Assembly: GCA_016744455.1 (NCBI GenBank)
Contig: JADGEI010000003.1
Span: 62,001 to 126,000, forward strand
Source of the DNA: Alcanivoracaceae bacterium
Lineage (GTDB): Bacteria > Pseudomonadota > Gammaproteobacteria > Xanthomonadales > Marinicellaceae
Direction: 5' to 3'
DNA: 64,000 bases
Under the pieces are notes generated by a model, which saw only the letters and a list, made by a program, of their open reading frames with translations, did not search any database and had not been told where the DNA came from. The translations under genes were made by a program, and so were the position numbers. Positions 24,954 to 35,100 of this stretch are shown in pieces (the stretch's first letter is position 1; every line of letters begins with the position of its first letter).

Positions 24954-25826
24954 TTACGAAACGAGCTTTTTAATTGCTTCACCTAATAATGTGGGGGATT
25001 TTACTGTTGTGACTCCTGCAGCTTCTAATGCTTCGTATTTTGCTTGAGCTGTTCCTTTGCCACCAGCGACTATAGCACCGGCATGTCCCATGCGTTTTCC
25101 TTCGGGAGCTGTTACACCAGCAATATAGGATACAACTGGTTTTGTCACATGTTGCTTGATGTACTCTGCTGCATCTTCCTCAGCTGAACCACCGATTTCG
25201 CCAACCATAATAATACCGTGGGTTTCTGGGTCAGATTGGAATAATTTGAGGCAATCGACAAAATTCATGCCTTGAATTGGATCACCACCTATACCAATAC
25301 AGGTGGTTTGACCTAAACCAACTTTAGTGGTTTGATGTACCGCTTCATAGGTTAATGTTCCTGAACGTGAAACAATACCAATATTACCAACTCGGTGAAT
25401 AGGGCCAGGCATAATGCCAATTTTACATTCACCCGGTGTGATAACACCTGGGCAATTAGGACCAATAAGGTTAATTTCAGGTTTTGTATCCAATACTGCT
25501 TTAACTTTCATCATATCAAGTACTGGGATGCCTTCGGTAATACAAATAATGACTTTAATACCAGCATCAACTGCTTCCATTATTGCATCGGCTGCAAATG
25601 GTGGTGGAACCAATATCATACTGGCATTAGCTCCTGTTTCATTTACCGCATCAACAACGGTATTAAAAACTGGGCGATCAAGATGTGTCTGGCCACCTTT
25701 TCCCGGTGTTACGCCAGCAACAATTTGTGTACCATAATCAATGGCTTGCTCTGAATGAAAAGTGCCTTGAGATCCTGTAAAACCCTGTACCACAACTTTT
25801 GTGTCTTTATTAATTAATACGCTCAT
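24954..25826 (-). CDS. sucD: Succinyl-CoA synthetase alpha subunit
   Basis: The 290-residue alpha subunit carries the CoA-binding and phospho-histidine chemistry of succinyl-CoA synthetase in the TCA cycle. Seen: the CoA-binding loop [16 protein letters not shown] (near 14-29), [16 protein letters not shown], the ligase segment [16 protein letters not shown], and the active His in [21 protein letters not shown] (near 246). It starts ten bases after sucC and is the second gene of a two-gene operon. The other TCA genes that often sit beside it (sucAB, sdh) are absent here. Confidence 0.98.
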   Translation of the reverse strand: MSVLINKDTKVVVQGFTGSQGTFHSEQAIDYGTQIVAGVTPGKGGQTHLDRPVFNTVVDAVNETGANASMILVPPPFAADAIMEAVDAGIKVIICITEGIPVLDMMKVKAVLDTKPEINLIGPNCPGVITPGECKIGIMPGPIHRVGNIGIVSRSGTLTYEAVHQTTKVGLGQTTCIGIGGDPIQGMNFVDCLKLFQSDPETHGIIMVGEIGGSAEEDAAEYIKQHVTKPVVSYIAGVTAPEGKRMGHAGAIVAGGKGTAQAKYEALEAAGVTTVKSPTLLGEAIKKLVS

Positions 25827-25836
25827 TTTCTTCTCC

Positions 25837-26997
25837 TTAGGCTACCGCTGCGACAGCTTTATTGGCTGCATCATCTAAATCTTCAGCAGCTATGACTGCC
25901 AAACCACTTTGTTCTATTAATTCCTTACCTTTTTCTACATTGGTTCCCTCTAAACGCACGATAATTGGTTGTTCAACACCAACCTCTTTAATGGCATCTA
26001 TAATGCCTTGAGCAATTAAATCACAACGAACTATACCGCCAAAGATATTAACTAATATTGATTCAACATTTGGATCAGATAAAATAATTTTAAATGCGGT
26101 TGCAACACGAGCTGCTGTCGCTCCACCACCAACATCCAAGAAATTAGCGGGATCTCCACCTTTAAGTTTAATCACATCCATAGTTGCCATGGCAAGACCT
26201 GCACCATTAACCATACAAGCAATATTACCATCTAATTTAATGTAGTTGAGTTCGTGCTCATGTGCTTCAGCTTCTGCTGGATCTTCTTGGCTTTTATCTC
26301 GCATTGCTGCTAAATTTTTATGGCGATAGAGTGCGTTATCATCGATGGCTATTTTTGCATCCAATGCAACTACATCATCGTTTCCGTCAATAATTAAAGG
26401 ATTAACCTCAACAAGAGCCAAATCTTTTTCTAAAAACATCTTATGTAAAGCTAACATGATACCAGTGAGTTGGCGCACTTGTTTTGATGTTAACCCCATC
26501 TCAAAACCTACTTTGCGACACTCATAAGGATACAACCCTTCACCATTTTCTACCACAACGGTATGAATTGCATCAGGATTCGTTCTTGCAACTTCTTCAA
26601 TATCAACACCTCCATCTGCACAAACTACAAATGACAAACATTTATTCGCTCTATCAACCAGTAAACTTAAATAAATTTCTTGTTTAATATCAGCCGCAGC
26701 TGTCACCAATACTTCATTAACTGGTAAAGCCATGCCGCCTGTTTGATAAGTTTCGATGGTCATACCTAACATATTTGTGGCATTTTCTTTAACAGCATCA
26801 AGTGATGTTGAAAATTTAACTCCACCAGCTTTGCCTCGTCCACCCGCATGTACTTGGGCCTTAACAACCCATGCTTCACCACCAAGTTCTTTTGCTGCAG
26901 CAACTGCTTCATCGACAGTTTTTGCTACGATTCCTGCAGGAATAGGAATGCCATAGGATGCAAATATTTCTTTTGCTTGATATTCATGAAAATTCAT
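25837..26997 (-). CDS. sucC: Succinyl-CoA synthetase beta subunit
   Basis: The 386-residue beta subunit holds the ATP-grasp nucleotide site of succinyl-CoA synthetase. The typical opening [22 protein letters not shown], the nucleotide loop [17 protein letters not shown] (near 44-60), the metal-binding EVNPLI (near 196) and the succinate-site [13 protein letters not shown] (near 320) are all present. The nucleotide preference (ATP or GTP) cannot be called with certainty from these. It leads the sucCD operon; the promoter should lie in the 220 bases before pilB, where I see no clear operator. Confidence 0.98.
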   Translation of the reverse strand: MNFHEYQAKEIFASYGIPIPAGIVAKTVDEAVAAAKELGGEAWVVKAQVHAGGRGKAGGVKFSTSLDAVKENATNMLGMTIETYQTGGMALPVNEVLVTAAADIKQEIYLSLLVDRANKCLSFVVCADGGVDIEEVARTNPDAIHTVVVENGEGLYPYECRKVGFEMGLTSKQVRQLTGIMLALHKMFLEKDLALVEVNPLIIDGNDDVVALDAKIAIDDNALYRHKNLAAMRDKSQEDPAEAEAHEHELNYIKLDGNIACMVNGAGLAMATMDVIKLKGGDPANFLDVGGGATAARVATAFKIILSDPNVESILVNIFGGIVRCDLIAQGIIDAIKEVGVEQPIIVRLEGTNVEKGKELIEQSGLAVIAAEDLDDAANKAVAAVA

Positions 26998-27218
26998 TTA
27001 TTTACCCCAATAATTTATCAAATTTGTAAAGAGGCGTATTATAACTGAAACTGTTGCAGCCTGTTATATTCTTATTAGAAATAATTGAATTGAGCAATCA
27101 ATCACAAAACTGATTTTAATATTGGATAAAATAGTTGTTCATTAATTTAAGAAAATCGTGTAAAGTACGGATATATAAAAGAAAAATCCTATAAACACAC
27201 TAGACAAAAACAATTGAA

Positions 27219-28934
27219 ATGGTAAAAACTCAAGCAAAAGTAATGTTAAATAGCACATTAAAGAGCTTGGTTGCTTCTTCACACATAACTGAAGAAGCAG
27301 CTATTGATGCGGTATTAGCTTCAAAAAAACGCCGAGTACCACTTTTTGCTTACCTCGTTGAAAATGACATGGTTCCATCAAGTGAACTTGCTCGTATCTC
27401 CTCTCATGATTATGGAGTACCATTATTTGATGCAACAGTAATGGACTTAAAAACATTACCACTGAATTTGATTGAAGAACGATTAATCAACAAACATAAT
27501 ATTTTACCTCTTTTTCAACGTGGTAAAAAATTGTTCTTAGCTATTTCTGATCCAACCAATGCTACCGCAATTGAAGAAATTAAATTTCACACCAATATGG
27601 CCGTCGAGCCTATTGTCGTCCCTCATGATACCTTAACTGCCGTTATCGATGATGCTCTCAATCAAGCTGATGATATGATGGATGACGAAGAGGGTGACGA
27701 AGGTCTTGAAGATTTAGATTTTGAAGATACTACCGAAATAGAAGAAGACGTTGCAGACAGCAAAAGTGATGCTGATGACACGCCTGTCGTCAAATTTGTC
27801 AACAAGGTTCTATTGGACGCCATTAAACGTGGTGCTTCTGATATTCATTTTGAACCCTATGAAAAGAATTATCGTGTGCGTTATAGAATTGATGGCATGC
27901 TTAAAACCATGGCAAAACCACCTATAAGTTTAACCATGAAAATCTCCTCAAGAATTAAGGTTATGTCTAAACTGGATATTGCCGAAAGACGTATTCCACA
28001 AGATGGTCGTATCAAACTAAATCTTTCTAAAACCAAATCAATCGATTTTCGTGTCAGTACCTGCCCTACATTGTTTGGGGAAAAAATAGTAATGCGTATA
28101 TTAGATGCTTCTGCTGCAAAAATGGGCATTGACATGCTTGGATACGAAGCCGAACAAAAAGAATTGTTTATTAACGCAATTCATAAGCCATATGGAATGG
28201 TATTAGTCACAGGACCAACAGGTAGTGGTAAAACTGTGTCCTTGTATACAGCATTAAACATCCTGAATATCGATGGTTCCAATATCTCGACTGTAGAGGA
28301 TCCGGTAGAAATACGTGTAAATGGCATTAATCAAGTACAACAAAATGAACGACAAGGCATGACATTTGCCGCGGCACTTCGCTCGTTCTTGCGTCAAGAT
28401 CCTGATATCATCATGGTTGGTGAGATTCGTGATTTAGAAACAGCTGAAATAGCCATTAAAGCGGCACAAACTGGTCACATGGTTTTATCCACCTTACACA
28501 CCAATAGTGCACCAGAAACTATTAGCCGATTAATGAACATGGGAATAGCTCCTTTTAATATTGTATCAGCTGTTTCAATTGTAATTGCCCAGAGGTTAGG
28601 CAGAAGGCTGCATGACTGTAAACAAGTTGGAGAATATCCTGTTGACGCATTGATTAAAGAAGGTTTTTCAGAAGACGTTGCAGAAAAAATAGAAGTTTAT
28701 GATGCCATTGGCTGTAGAAAATGTACCGGCGGCTATAAAGGACGAGTCGGCATTTATCAGGTTATGCCTATGTCAGATAACATTAAAAGAATTGTTCTAG
28801 CTGGCGGTAATGCGTTAGAAATTGCAGATCAATCACTACTAGATAAGGTTCCCGATTTACGTGCATCAGCCTTGCTTAAAGTACAAAACGGGATAACAAG
28901 TTTAGCCGAAGCTAACAGGGTAACAGTGGATTAA
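27219..28934 (+). CDS. pilB: Type IV pilus assembly ATPase PilB
   Basis: This 571-residue hexameric ATPase drives pilus extension at the inner membrane. An N-terminal MshE-like/T2SSE_N domain (about 1-150) is followed by an acidic linker (MDDEEGDEGLEDLDFEDTTE near 148-167) and the motor: Walker A GPTGSGKTVSLYTAL (near 331), Asp box, Walker B DPDIIMVGEIRD (near 395) and the His box AAQTGHMVLSTLHTN. The C-terminal zinc motif is irregular: the second CxxC (GCRKCTGG) is kept, but the first is RRLHDCKQ instead of the usual RLCxxCK, so one Cys is lost with one residue fewer. First gene of pilB-pilC-pilD-coaE; no pilA is adjacent. Confidence 0.96.
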   Translation: MVKTQAKVMLNSTLKSLVASSHITEEAAIDAVLASKKRRVPLFAYLVENDMVPSSELARISSHDYGVPLFDATVMDLKTLPLNLIEERLINKHNILPLFQRGKKLFLAISDPTNATAIEEIKFHTNMAVEPIVVPHDTLTAVIDDALNQADDMMDDEEGDEGLEDLDFEDTTEIEEDVADSKSDADDTPVVKFVNKVLLDAIKRGASDIHFEPYEKNYRVRYRIDGMLKTMAKPPISLTMKISSRIKVMSKLDIAERRIPQDGRIKLNLSKTKSIDFRVSTCPTLFGEKIVMRILDASAAKMGIDMLGYEAEQKELFINAIHKPYGMVLVTGPTGSGKTVSLYTALNILNIDGSNISTVEDPVEIRVNGINQVQQNERQGMTFAAALRSFLRQDPDIIMVGEIRDLETAEIAIKAAQTGHMVLSTLHTNSAPETISRLMNMGIAPFNIVSAVSIVIAQRLGRRLHDCKQVGEYPVDALIKEGFSEDVAEKIEVYDAIGCRKCTGGYKGRVGIYQVMPMSDNIKRIVLAGGNALEIADQSLLDKVPDLRASALLKVQNGITSLAEANRVTVD

Positions 28935-28938
28935 AATT

Positions 28939-30162
28939 ATGGCAAAATCAAATAAAATCGCAGAATATGTAACTTATTCTTGGTCTGGAAAGGATAAAAC
29001 AGGCAAGAAAATAAAAGGAGATATTAAAGCAAAATCACAGGTTATTGCACGTTCTGAATTACGAAGACAAAATATAAACATCAATAAAATTGCCAAAAAG
29101 AGAAAGCCATTACTTTCTCAAGGGAAAAAGATTACAGCTCAGGACATATCGTTATTTTCTAGGCAATTAGCTACCATGATGGAGTCAGGTGTGCCGATGG
29201 TACAATCCTTTGAAATTATTGAGGGTGGTCAGAAGAATCCCAATATGGCAAAATTGATAAACAAGGTTAAAACTGATATACAGTCAGGCCTTAGTCTTAG
29301 TGAGTCATTAGGCAAACATCCCGTGCACTTTGATGAACTTTATTGCAACCTAGTTGCTGCTGGTGAAAAGGCCGGTGTACTCGATGAACTACTTGACACG
29401 ATTGCAACCTATAAAGAAAGAACGGAAGAAATCAAAGGCAAGATAAAAAAAGCATTATATTACCCAGCTGCGGTATTAGTCGTTGCATTTGGTGTAAGTG
29501 CGTTATTGTTATTAAAAGTGGTGCCTCAATTTCAGGACATGTTTCAAAGTTTTGGTGCAGACTTACCTGGTTTAACATTAATGGTCATTGCTGCATCCGA
29601 TGCGTTACAAGAGAATTTTTTCTTTTATTTACTTATAGTAATCGGTGTAATCGCTGGGTTTATTATGCTGAAGAAACGCTCATTAAAATTTGCCCATGCC
29701 ATTGATAGAATGGCCTTAAAAATGCCTATCGTTGGCAACATATTAAATAATGCAGCTATAGCGCGTTTTGCAAGAACCTTATCCACTACTTTTGCCGCTG
29801 GTGTTCCACTCGTTGAAGGTCTTGATACAGTTGCGGGTGCTGTAGGTAATATAGTCTATACTGACGCAGTCCACAAAATAAAAGAAGACGTTTCAACAGG
29901 TCATCAATTACAATTAGCCATGCAACAAGTGGGTGTGTTCCCTCATATGGTTGTTTCAATGGCATCGATTGGTGAAGAATCTGGTAACCTAGATGATATG
30001 CTTGGTAAAGCTGCTGATTATTACGAAAAAGAAGTGGCCAATGACGTTGATGCCATGAGCAGCCTTATTGAACCTCTTGTTATGGTGGTCATTGGTGGTT
30101 TGGTTGGCGTCATGATTGTTGCTTTGTATTTGCCAATTTTCAAACTTGCGGCTGTTATGTAA
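28939..30162 (+). CDS. pilC: Type IV pilus inner-membrane platform protein PilC
   Basis: A 407-residue platform protein that couples PilB to pilin assembly. It has two T2SSF domains: DISLFSRQLATMMESGVPMVQ (near 74) and FARTLSTTFAAGVPLVEGLD (near 275), each with the family's F-x-R-x-L-x-x-x-x-x-x-G-V-P pattern. Three hydrophobic spans lie near 175-200, 223-243 and 373-400. It starts four bases after the pilB stop, so the two are translated together. Confidence 0.97.
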   Translation: MAKSNKIAEYVTYSWSGKDKTGKKIKGDIKAKSQVIARSELRRQNININKIAKKRKPLLSQGKKITAQDISLFSRQLATMMESGVPMVQSFEIIEGGQKNPNMAKLINKVKTDIQSGLSLSESLGKHPVHFDELYCNLVAAGEKAGVLDELLDTIATYKERTEEIKGKIKKALYYPAAVLVVAFGVSALLLLKVVPQFQDMFQSFGADLPGLTLMVIAASDALQENFFFYLLIVIGVIAGFIMLKKRSLKFAHAIDRMALKMPIVGNILNNAAIARFARTLSTTFAAGVPLVEGLDTVAGAVGNIVYTDAVHKIKEDVSTGHQLQLAMQQVGVFPHMVVSMASIGEESGNLDDMLGKAADYYEKEVANDVDAMSSLIEPLVMVVIGGLVGVMIVALYLPIFKLAAVM

Positions 30163-30164
30163 CT

Positions 30165-31067
30165 ATGGATTTGCTCAACTTGCTGGAGAGTTCCACGGCT
30201 TTATTAATGGGGGCTACATTTGTATTTTCATTATTAATAGGAAGTTTTTTAAATGTTGTTATTTTTAGGTTTCCCAAGTTTATGGAATATGAATGGACCC
30301 AAGATAGCATTACGCATTTATCTGATGAATTCAAAGAACTTAAAGAACCCTTAGATAAATACACCCCAAAGAACAAACCTCCCAGTATAGTGTGGGCACG
30401 TTCACATTGTCAACATTGTCAACATCAAATAAAAGCATGGGAAAACATACCAGTATTTGGCTTCATTTTTCTTGGTGGCAAGTGTTCTAATTGTAAAAAT
30501 AAAATATCTCATCGTTATTGGCTTATTGAATTATTTACTGCTATATTAGGTACAACTGTTGTTTATCACTTTGGCTGGTCATTACAATCACTCATTGGAA
30601 TTATTCTCACGTATTTTTTAGTTGCTATCGCCTTAATTGATTTTGATACGATGATTATTCCTGACCAGTTTAGTCTCCCTCTTATGTGGCTAGGTTTATT
30701 TGTTAGTTTATGGGCAGTTTTTATTGAACCATCCAGTGCGATAAAAGGAGCTTTACTCGGATACTTACTACTTTGGTCTGTATTCCATCTTTTCAAAGTT
30801 GTTACGGGTAAAGAGGGCATGGGCTATGGTGATTTTAAATTACTCGCTGCGGGCGGTGCTTTTTTAGGTATGAAAGCTGTCATGGTAATTGTTATTATGT
30901 CTGCTTTTGCAGGGGCTGTCATTGGCTCTCTTTATTTATTTATGAGTAAAAACAGTAAAGATAAACCAATACCTTTCGGCCCTTATTTAGCTGCAGGTAT
31001 CTGGCTCACTATGCTTTATGGAAATGAAATTATTGATTGGTACCTTCGATATTCAGGCCTAAAATGA
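30165..31067 (+). CDS. pilD: Prepilin peptidase / N-methyltransferase PilD
   Basis: A 300-residue membrane aspartyl protease that cuts the prepilin leader and methylates the new N-terminus. The cytoplasmic loop holds the zinc pair CQHCQHQ (near 76) and CSNCKNK (near 105). The two catalytic Asp motifs are present: IDFDTMIIPDQ (near 162) and GMGYGDFKLLA (near 218). About eight hydrophobic segments are seen. It begins two bases after pilC, and its stop overlaps the coaE ATG. Confidence 0.97.
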   Translation: MDLLNLLESSTALLMGATFVFSLLIGSFLNVVIFRFPKFMEYEWTQDSITHLSDEFKELKEPLDKYTPKNKPPSIVWARSHCQHCQHQIKAWENIPVFGFIFLGGKCSNCKNKISHRYWLIELFTAILGTTVVYHFGWSLQSLIGIILTYFLVAIALIDFDTMIIPDQFSLPLMWLGLFVSLWAVFIEPSSAIKGALLGYLLLWSVFHLFKVVTGKEGMGYGDFKLLAAGGAFLGMKAVMVIVIMSAFAGAVIGSLYLFMSKNSKDKPIPFGPYLAAGIWLTMLYGNEIIDWYLRYSGLK

Positions 31068-31660
31068 GTCAATGTTACACCATTGGTTTGACTGGTGGTA
31101 TTGCCAGTGGAAAATCAGCAGTTAGCGATAAATTTAGTGAACTTGGTGCTCATGTCATTGATGCCGACATTATAGCTAGAGATGTTGTCAAACCAAATAC
31201 CGCAGGTCTAAAGAAACTTATTGGTACTTTCGGCAATTCCATTCTTAATCAAGAAAAAACACTAGACAGATCTAAACTAAGAAAAATTGTTTTTAATGAT
31301 AAAAATAAATTAGCACAAATTAACACCCTATTACACCCACTCATACAACAACACATAATGGATGAGGTCAAATGTGTTAATCAAAGTTTTTGTATCATTG
31401 TAATCCCATTATTGTGTGAAAGTAGTCGTTATGACTGGTTAGACCGTATACTTGTTGTTGATGTAAAACCAGAAACCCAACTTAAAAGGTTGCTTTCTCG
31501 TGATAACATAACCGAAAATTTAGCTCATAAAATGATGAAAAGCCAGTGTAGCCAAAAACAACGTTTATCTTTAGCTGATGATGTAATTAATAACGAACAA
31601 TCTCTTGTCAAACTCCATGAGAATGTTGAGATTCTAAACAGAATGTATAAATTATTATAA
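31064..31660 (+). CDS. coaE: Dephospho-CoA kinase
   Basis: A 198-residue kinase that adds the 3'-phosphate in the last step of CoA synthesis. The P-loop GLTGGIASGKSAVSDKF starts near residue 8, DADIIARDVV near 33 is the conserved substrate/base motif, and VIPLLCESSRYDW near 119 and the RLLSRDN lid near 147 complete the family pattern. The start is the ATG at 31064, which overlaps the pilD TGA; a longer upstream frame would lie within pilD. The pilD-coaE pairing is a common gammaproteobacterial arrangement. Confidence 0.96.
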   Translation: MSQCYTIGLTGGIASGKSAVSDKFSELGAHVIDADIIARDVVKPNTAGLKKLIGTFGNSILNQEKTLDRSKLRKIVFNDKNKLAQINTLLHPLIQQHIMDEVKCVNQSFCIIVIPLLCESSRYDWLDRILVVDVKPETQLKRLLSRDNITENLAHKMMKSQCSQKQRLSLADDVINNEQSLVKLHENVEILNRMYKLL

Positions 31661-31745
31661 AAGTTAAAATATTTATGCATTTTTATAAACAAAGCGTTAT
31701 ACTACGCATCCTTAATTGTATATCAATACAATAAATGCAAAATAA

Positions 31746-31822
31746 GGGCCCGTAGCTCAGTTGGTTAGAGCGTCCGACTCATAATCGGCAGGTCCCCCGT
31801 TCAAGTCGGGGCGGGCCCACCA
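31746..31822 (+). tRNA. tRNA with CAU anticodon (elongator Met or Ile2)
   Basis: A 77-base cloverleaf with encoded CCA: acceptor GGGCCCG/CGGGCCC, D arm GCTC-AGTTGGTTA-GAGC, anticodon loop CTCATAA, T arm CCCCG-TTCAAGT-CGGGG. The anticodon stem TCCGA/TCGGC has a mismatched outer pair. The D loop looks like elongator tRNA-Met. The C4-G69 and C5-G68 pairs are also features of tRNA-Ile2, whose C34 is changed to lysidine. I cannot decide between them. It is not initiator tRNA, which would have an unpaired first position. Confidence 0.9.
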
Positions 31823-31825
31823 CTT

Positions 31826-31953
31826 TTTTTGTACTCTATATCACGTCATAAATTCTCAATATCAATTCCATAAAAACAATCATTTATACTGCATAGACTC
31901 ATGTTTTAAAAAATTAATCTTAAGAATTTCTAACGCAATCTAGAGTACAAAAA
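31826..31953. repeat. 13-bp inverted repeat around first repeat copy
   Basis: tttttgtactcta (31826-31838), four bases after the tRNA CCA, is the exact reverse complement of tagagtacaaaaa (31941-31953). It encloses about 100 bases that include the first copy of the direct repeat. Confidence 0.7.
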
Positions 31954-32073
31954 CCACGACAAAGCTAATTTTCAATAAACCTTCAATATCAATTCCATAA
32001 AAACAATCATTTATACTGCATAGACTCATGTTTTAAAAAATTAATCTTAAGAAATTCTAACACAATCTAGAGT
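31856..32073. repeat. Two 91-bp direct repeats, period 127
   Basis: 31856-31946 and 31983-32073 differ at two positions only (89 of 91 identical by eye), from tcaatatcaattcc to aatctagagt. No coding frame runs through them. They follow the tRNA and precede the terminator of the minus-strand gene at 32170. They are unrelated to the tRNA sequence itself. Confidence 0.9.
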
Positions 32074-32108
32074 TGTATTCTCTTTAAAGTTAAAAACTAC
32101 ATTTACCT

Positions 32109-32146
32109 GCAAAAAAAACCACAGCCATAAATTAGCTGTGGTTTAA
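32109..32146 (-). terminator. Rho-independent terminator of the beta-propeller gene
   Basis: The arms aaaccacagc (32116-32125) and gctgtggttt (32135-32144) pair perfectly, and the minus-strand transcript runs into a T-run from the A's at 32111-32118. It follows the stop at 32170. Confidence 0.9.
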
Positions 32147-32169
32147 AGTTTTAACAATTGTTTTTCTAA

Positions 32170-35100
32170 TTAAGGTGCTTTTATAAATTCTTCAAAAGAA
32201 TTGATTGCAACCTGGTTTCCTGCTTTTAGGAAGTTTTTAATTTCTTTTTTGTTAAGTTTTTCATATACTTTTTTAGCTTTATTAAAACGATCTTGCATAA
32301 GCTTCATATTTGCCATTTCTGGATGTGAAGGTGGCGCAAAACCATTGGCAACCTTACTGTATAAATCTGCCAAATCTTCTCGTAACTGAGGATCAGCTGA
32401 TCCAACATAGTTGTCACCAGTTGTAATAACTAAAGTCTCTTTTAGCGAGTTTAGTTTATTAACCATGGCCTTGCTGTTTTTATCCTCTTTATTACTTGCT
32501 GCACCAAGATAAGAATCAATTTTATATACCATATAAGCAAGCTCTTCAGTCATATCATAGAGTTCCATAGTCACATTATGTAATTCAGCTCGTTGTTTAT
32601 CTGTGTAAACCGAATTAGGGTCATTTTTGAGAATAATTTGAGTTTCATAAGTTTCCTTGCCTTTGGTGAAAACAACTTTATAACTTCCGGCTGGAACTCT
32701 TGGCGTAGCAAATCCGCCAAATGCAAATGTTCTTGCTTTTGCCATCTTAGGCCTCTTTAAACGTCCATTCCAACTTACAGTATTAACACCTTTTGATTTA
32801 CTAGCTGGTAAATCAGCTATGACTTCGCCATCTGAGTTAACTACTTGCATCTTTGTTTTGCCGAAAATGTGTCTCTTTTTAAGGTAATACACAACTTTAG
32901 CGTTACGATCCGGATTGGGGCCGACAAATTCCATTTCAGTACTGTTACCACCAAAACCACTTTCTTCATGAATAATGGCAGCATTAGGTTTAAAGAAATG
33001 AACCTTCTTAGCCAAAACTTCTTGTGTGATTTGACGTAAGGGGCTGATGTCGTCCAATATAATTACACCACGGCCATGAGTTGCCATGACCAAATCATTG
33101 GTTTGTTGTTGCAACTCTAAATAATGAACGGCAACTTGTGGCATATTACTGGTAAAGTGGCTCCAGTTTTCACCACCATCAATTGTAATAAACAACCCTC
33201 GCTCTGTTCCAACAAACAACAAATCAGGGTTTTCATAATCTTCTTGTAAACTTCTTGAAAAGCCTTTTACGTCATCTGTAATGATTGATTTCCATGACTG
33301 GCCATAATCTATGGTTTTATAAACGTATGGCTTAGCATCATTAGCAGTGTGCCCGTCAAAAACAGCATAGGCAGTCGCTTTATCGTGAACGCTCGCTTCT
33401 ATGTGATATACCCAAGTATTCTTCGGTAAGTTTGGAATATTCCCTACAACATTTTTCCATTTCTTACCTGCATTTTTAGTCACCTGCACCTGACCATCAT
33501 CTGTACCTACCCAAATAACATTTTCATCCAGTGGTGATTCGGCAATTGTAAATATTGTCTCGTGGTTTTCTGCGCCAGAATTATCTTTAGATAACCCACC
33601 AGAATCTTCTTGATTTAGTTTTGATGGATCATTTGTTGTTAAATCAGGAGAAATCTTTTTCCAAGTATCGCCCATATCATTGGAACGATATAAAAACTGA
33701 GATCCCATATAAAGGCGATCTGGATTATTGGCACTTAATTCAATTGGTGAATTCCAATTAAAGCGTAATTTTGGGTCACCTTTCTCTGCTAACGGCTGAA
33801 TTGTTTTAACTTCATCACGGTCAACATTATATCGCCAAACATTCTGTGCTCCTTGCATTTCCGAATAGATGATATTTTTTGTTTTATGTTTTACAACCCT
33901 AAAACCATCACCAAAACCAATGTTATTCCAATCTCGGGCTTCAATACCTCCAGGAGAATAGGATGGACCATACCATGATCCATTATCTTGTAAGCCACCG
34001 TAAACATTGTAAGGTGTTTCATTATCTACGCTGACATGATAAAACTGAGATAATGGCAGATTAGCCACAATTTCCATTGTTGTTGCACCATCCCAACTAC
34101 GGTATAAACCTCCATCTGTACCTACGTACATACGATCAGAATCATTGATATCAAAAATAATATCATGTATATCAGGATGCATTGGGCCTAAGTTTTTGAA
34201 TGTTTTACCACCGTCTCTACTGATTGAACCATTAAAGCCAGCTTTAACCACAACCTCAGCATCTCTTGGGTCAACAACAAGTCTAGAGAAGTAAAATGGG
34301 CGAACAACTAATCCAAAATCTCCATTAAGAAGCTTCCAGCTTGCGCCTGCATCATCTGAGCGATACAAGCCCCTATCACTGTCATTTTCTGTTTCTAAGA
34401 CAGAATAGACAATATTGCTATCAGATGGAGCCACCGCGACAGCTATACGTCCTAATTTTCCTTTAGGAAAACCTTTGTGGATCTTGTTCCATGTTTTTCC
34501 TGCATCTATAGATTTATAGAGTGCACTCTTTTTTCCACCAGAATTAAACGACCATGCTGAACGTCTAAATTCCCACATTGAAGCATAGAGGATATTTGGA
34601 TCATTCGGATCCATAATGACATCAGAACACCCAGTTCCTTGATCAATGTAAAGTATTTGGTTCCATGTTTTACCTCCATCTAATGTTTTATAAACACCGC
34701 GTTCAGCACTATCGCCCCAAAGCGCACCCAACACTCCGACATAAACTTCATCTCGATTGTTTGGGTTTATCTCTATACTACTGATACGCTCGGAATTCTC
34801 AAAACCAACTTTATTCCAGTTAATTCCACCATCATCGGACCGAAACAATCCATCACCTGTAGATACAGAATTTCTTGTCCATGTTTCACCAGTTCCAACC
34901 CATATGGTTTTATCTGGTTGTACTGGATCTACAGCTACAACTCCAATTGACTGAACATGGTCATCAAAAATAGGTTCAAAAGAAGCGCCACCATTTTTTG
35001 ATCGCCAGACACCGCCACCTGCTGAGCCTACATAAACAATTCGACTATTAGTTGGGTGTGTTTCTAAATCATTAATACGCCCACTCATTACTGCAGGTCC

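Noticed and set aside
25395-25754. Plus-strand frames inside sucD
   Set aside because: They are antisense to a fully conserved gene and have no family pattern or start signal.
31856-32073. CRISPR array
   Set aside because: Only two units of 91 bp, far longer than CRISPR repeats, and no cas genes.
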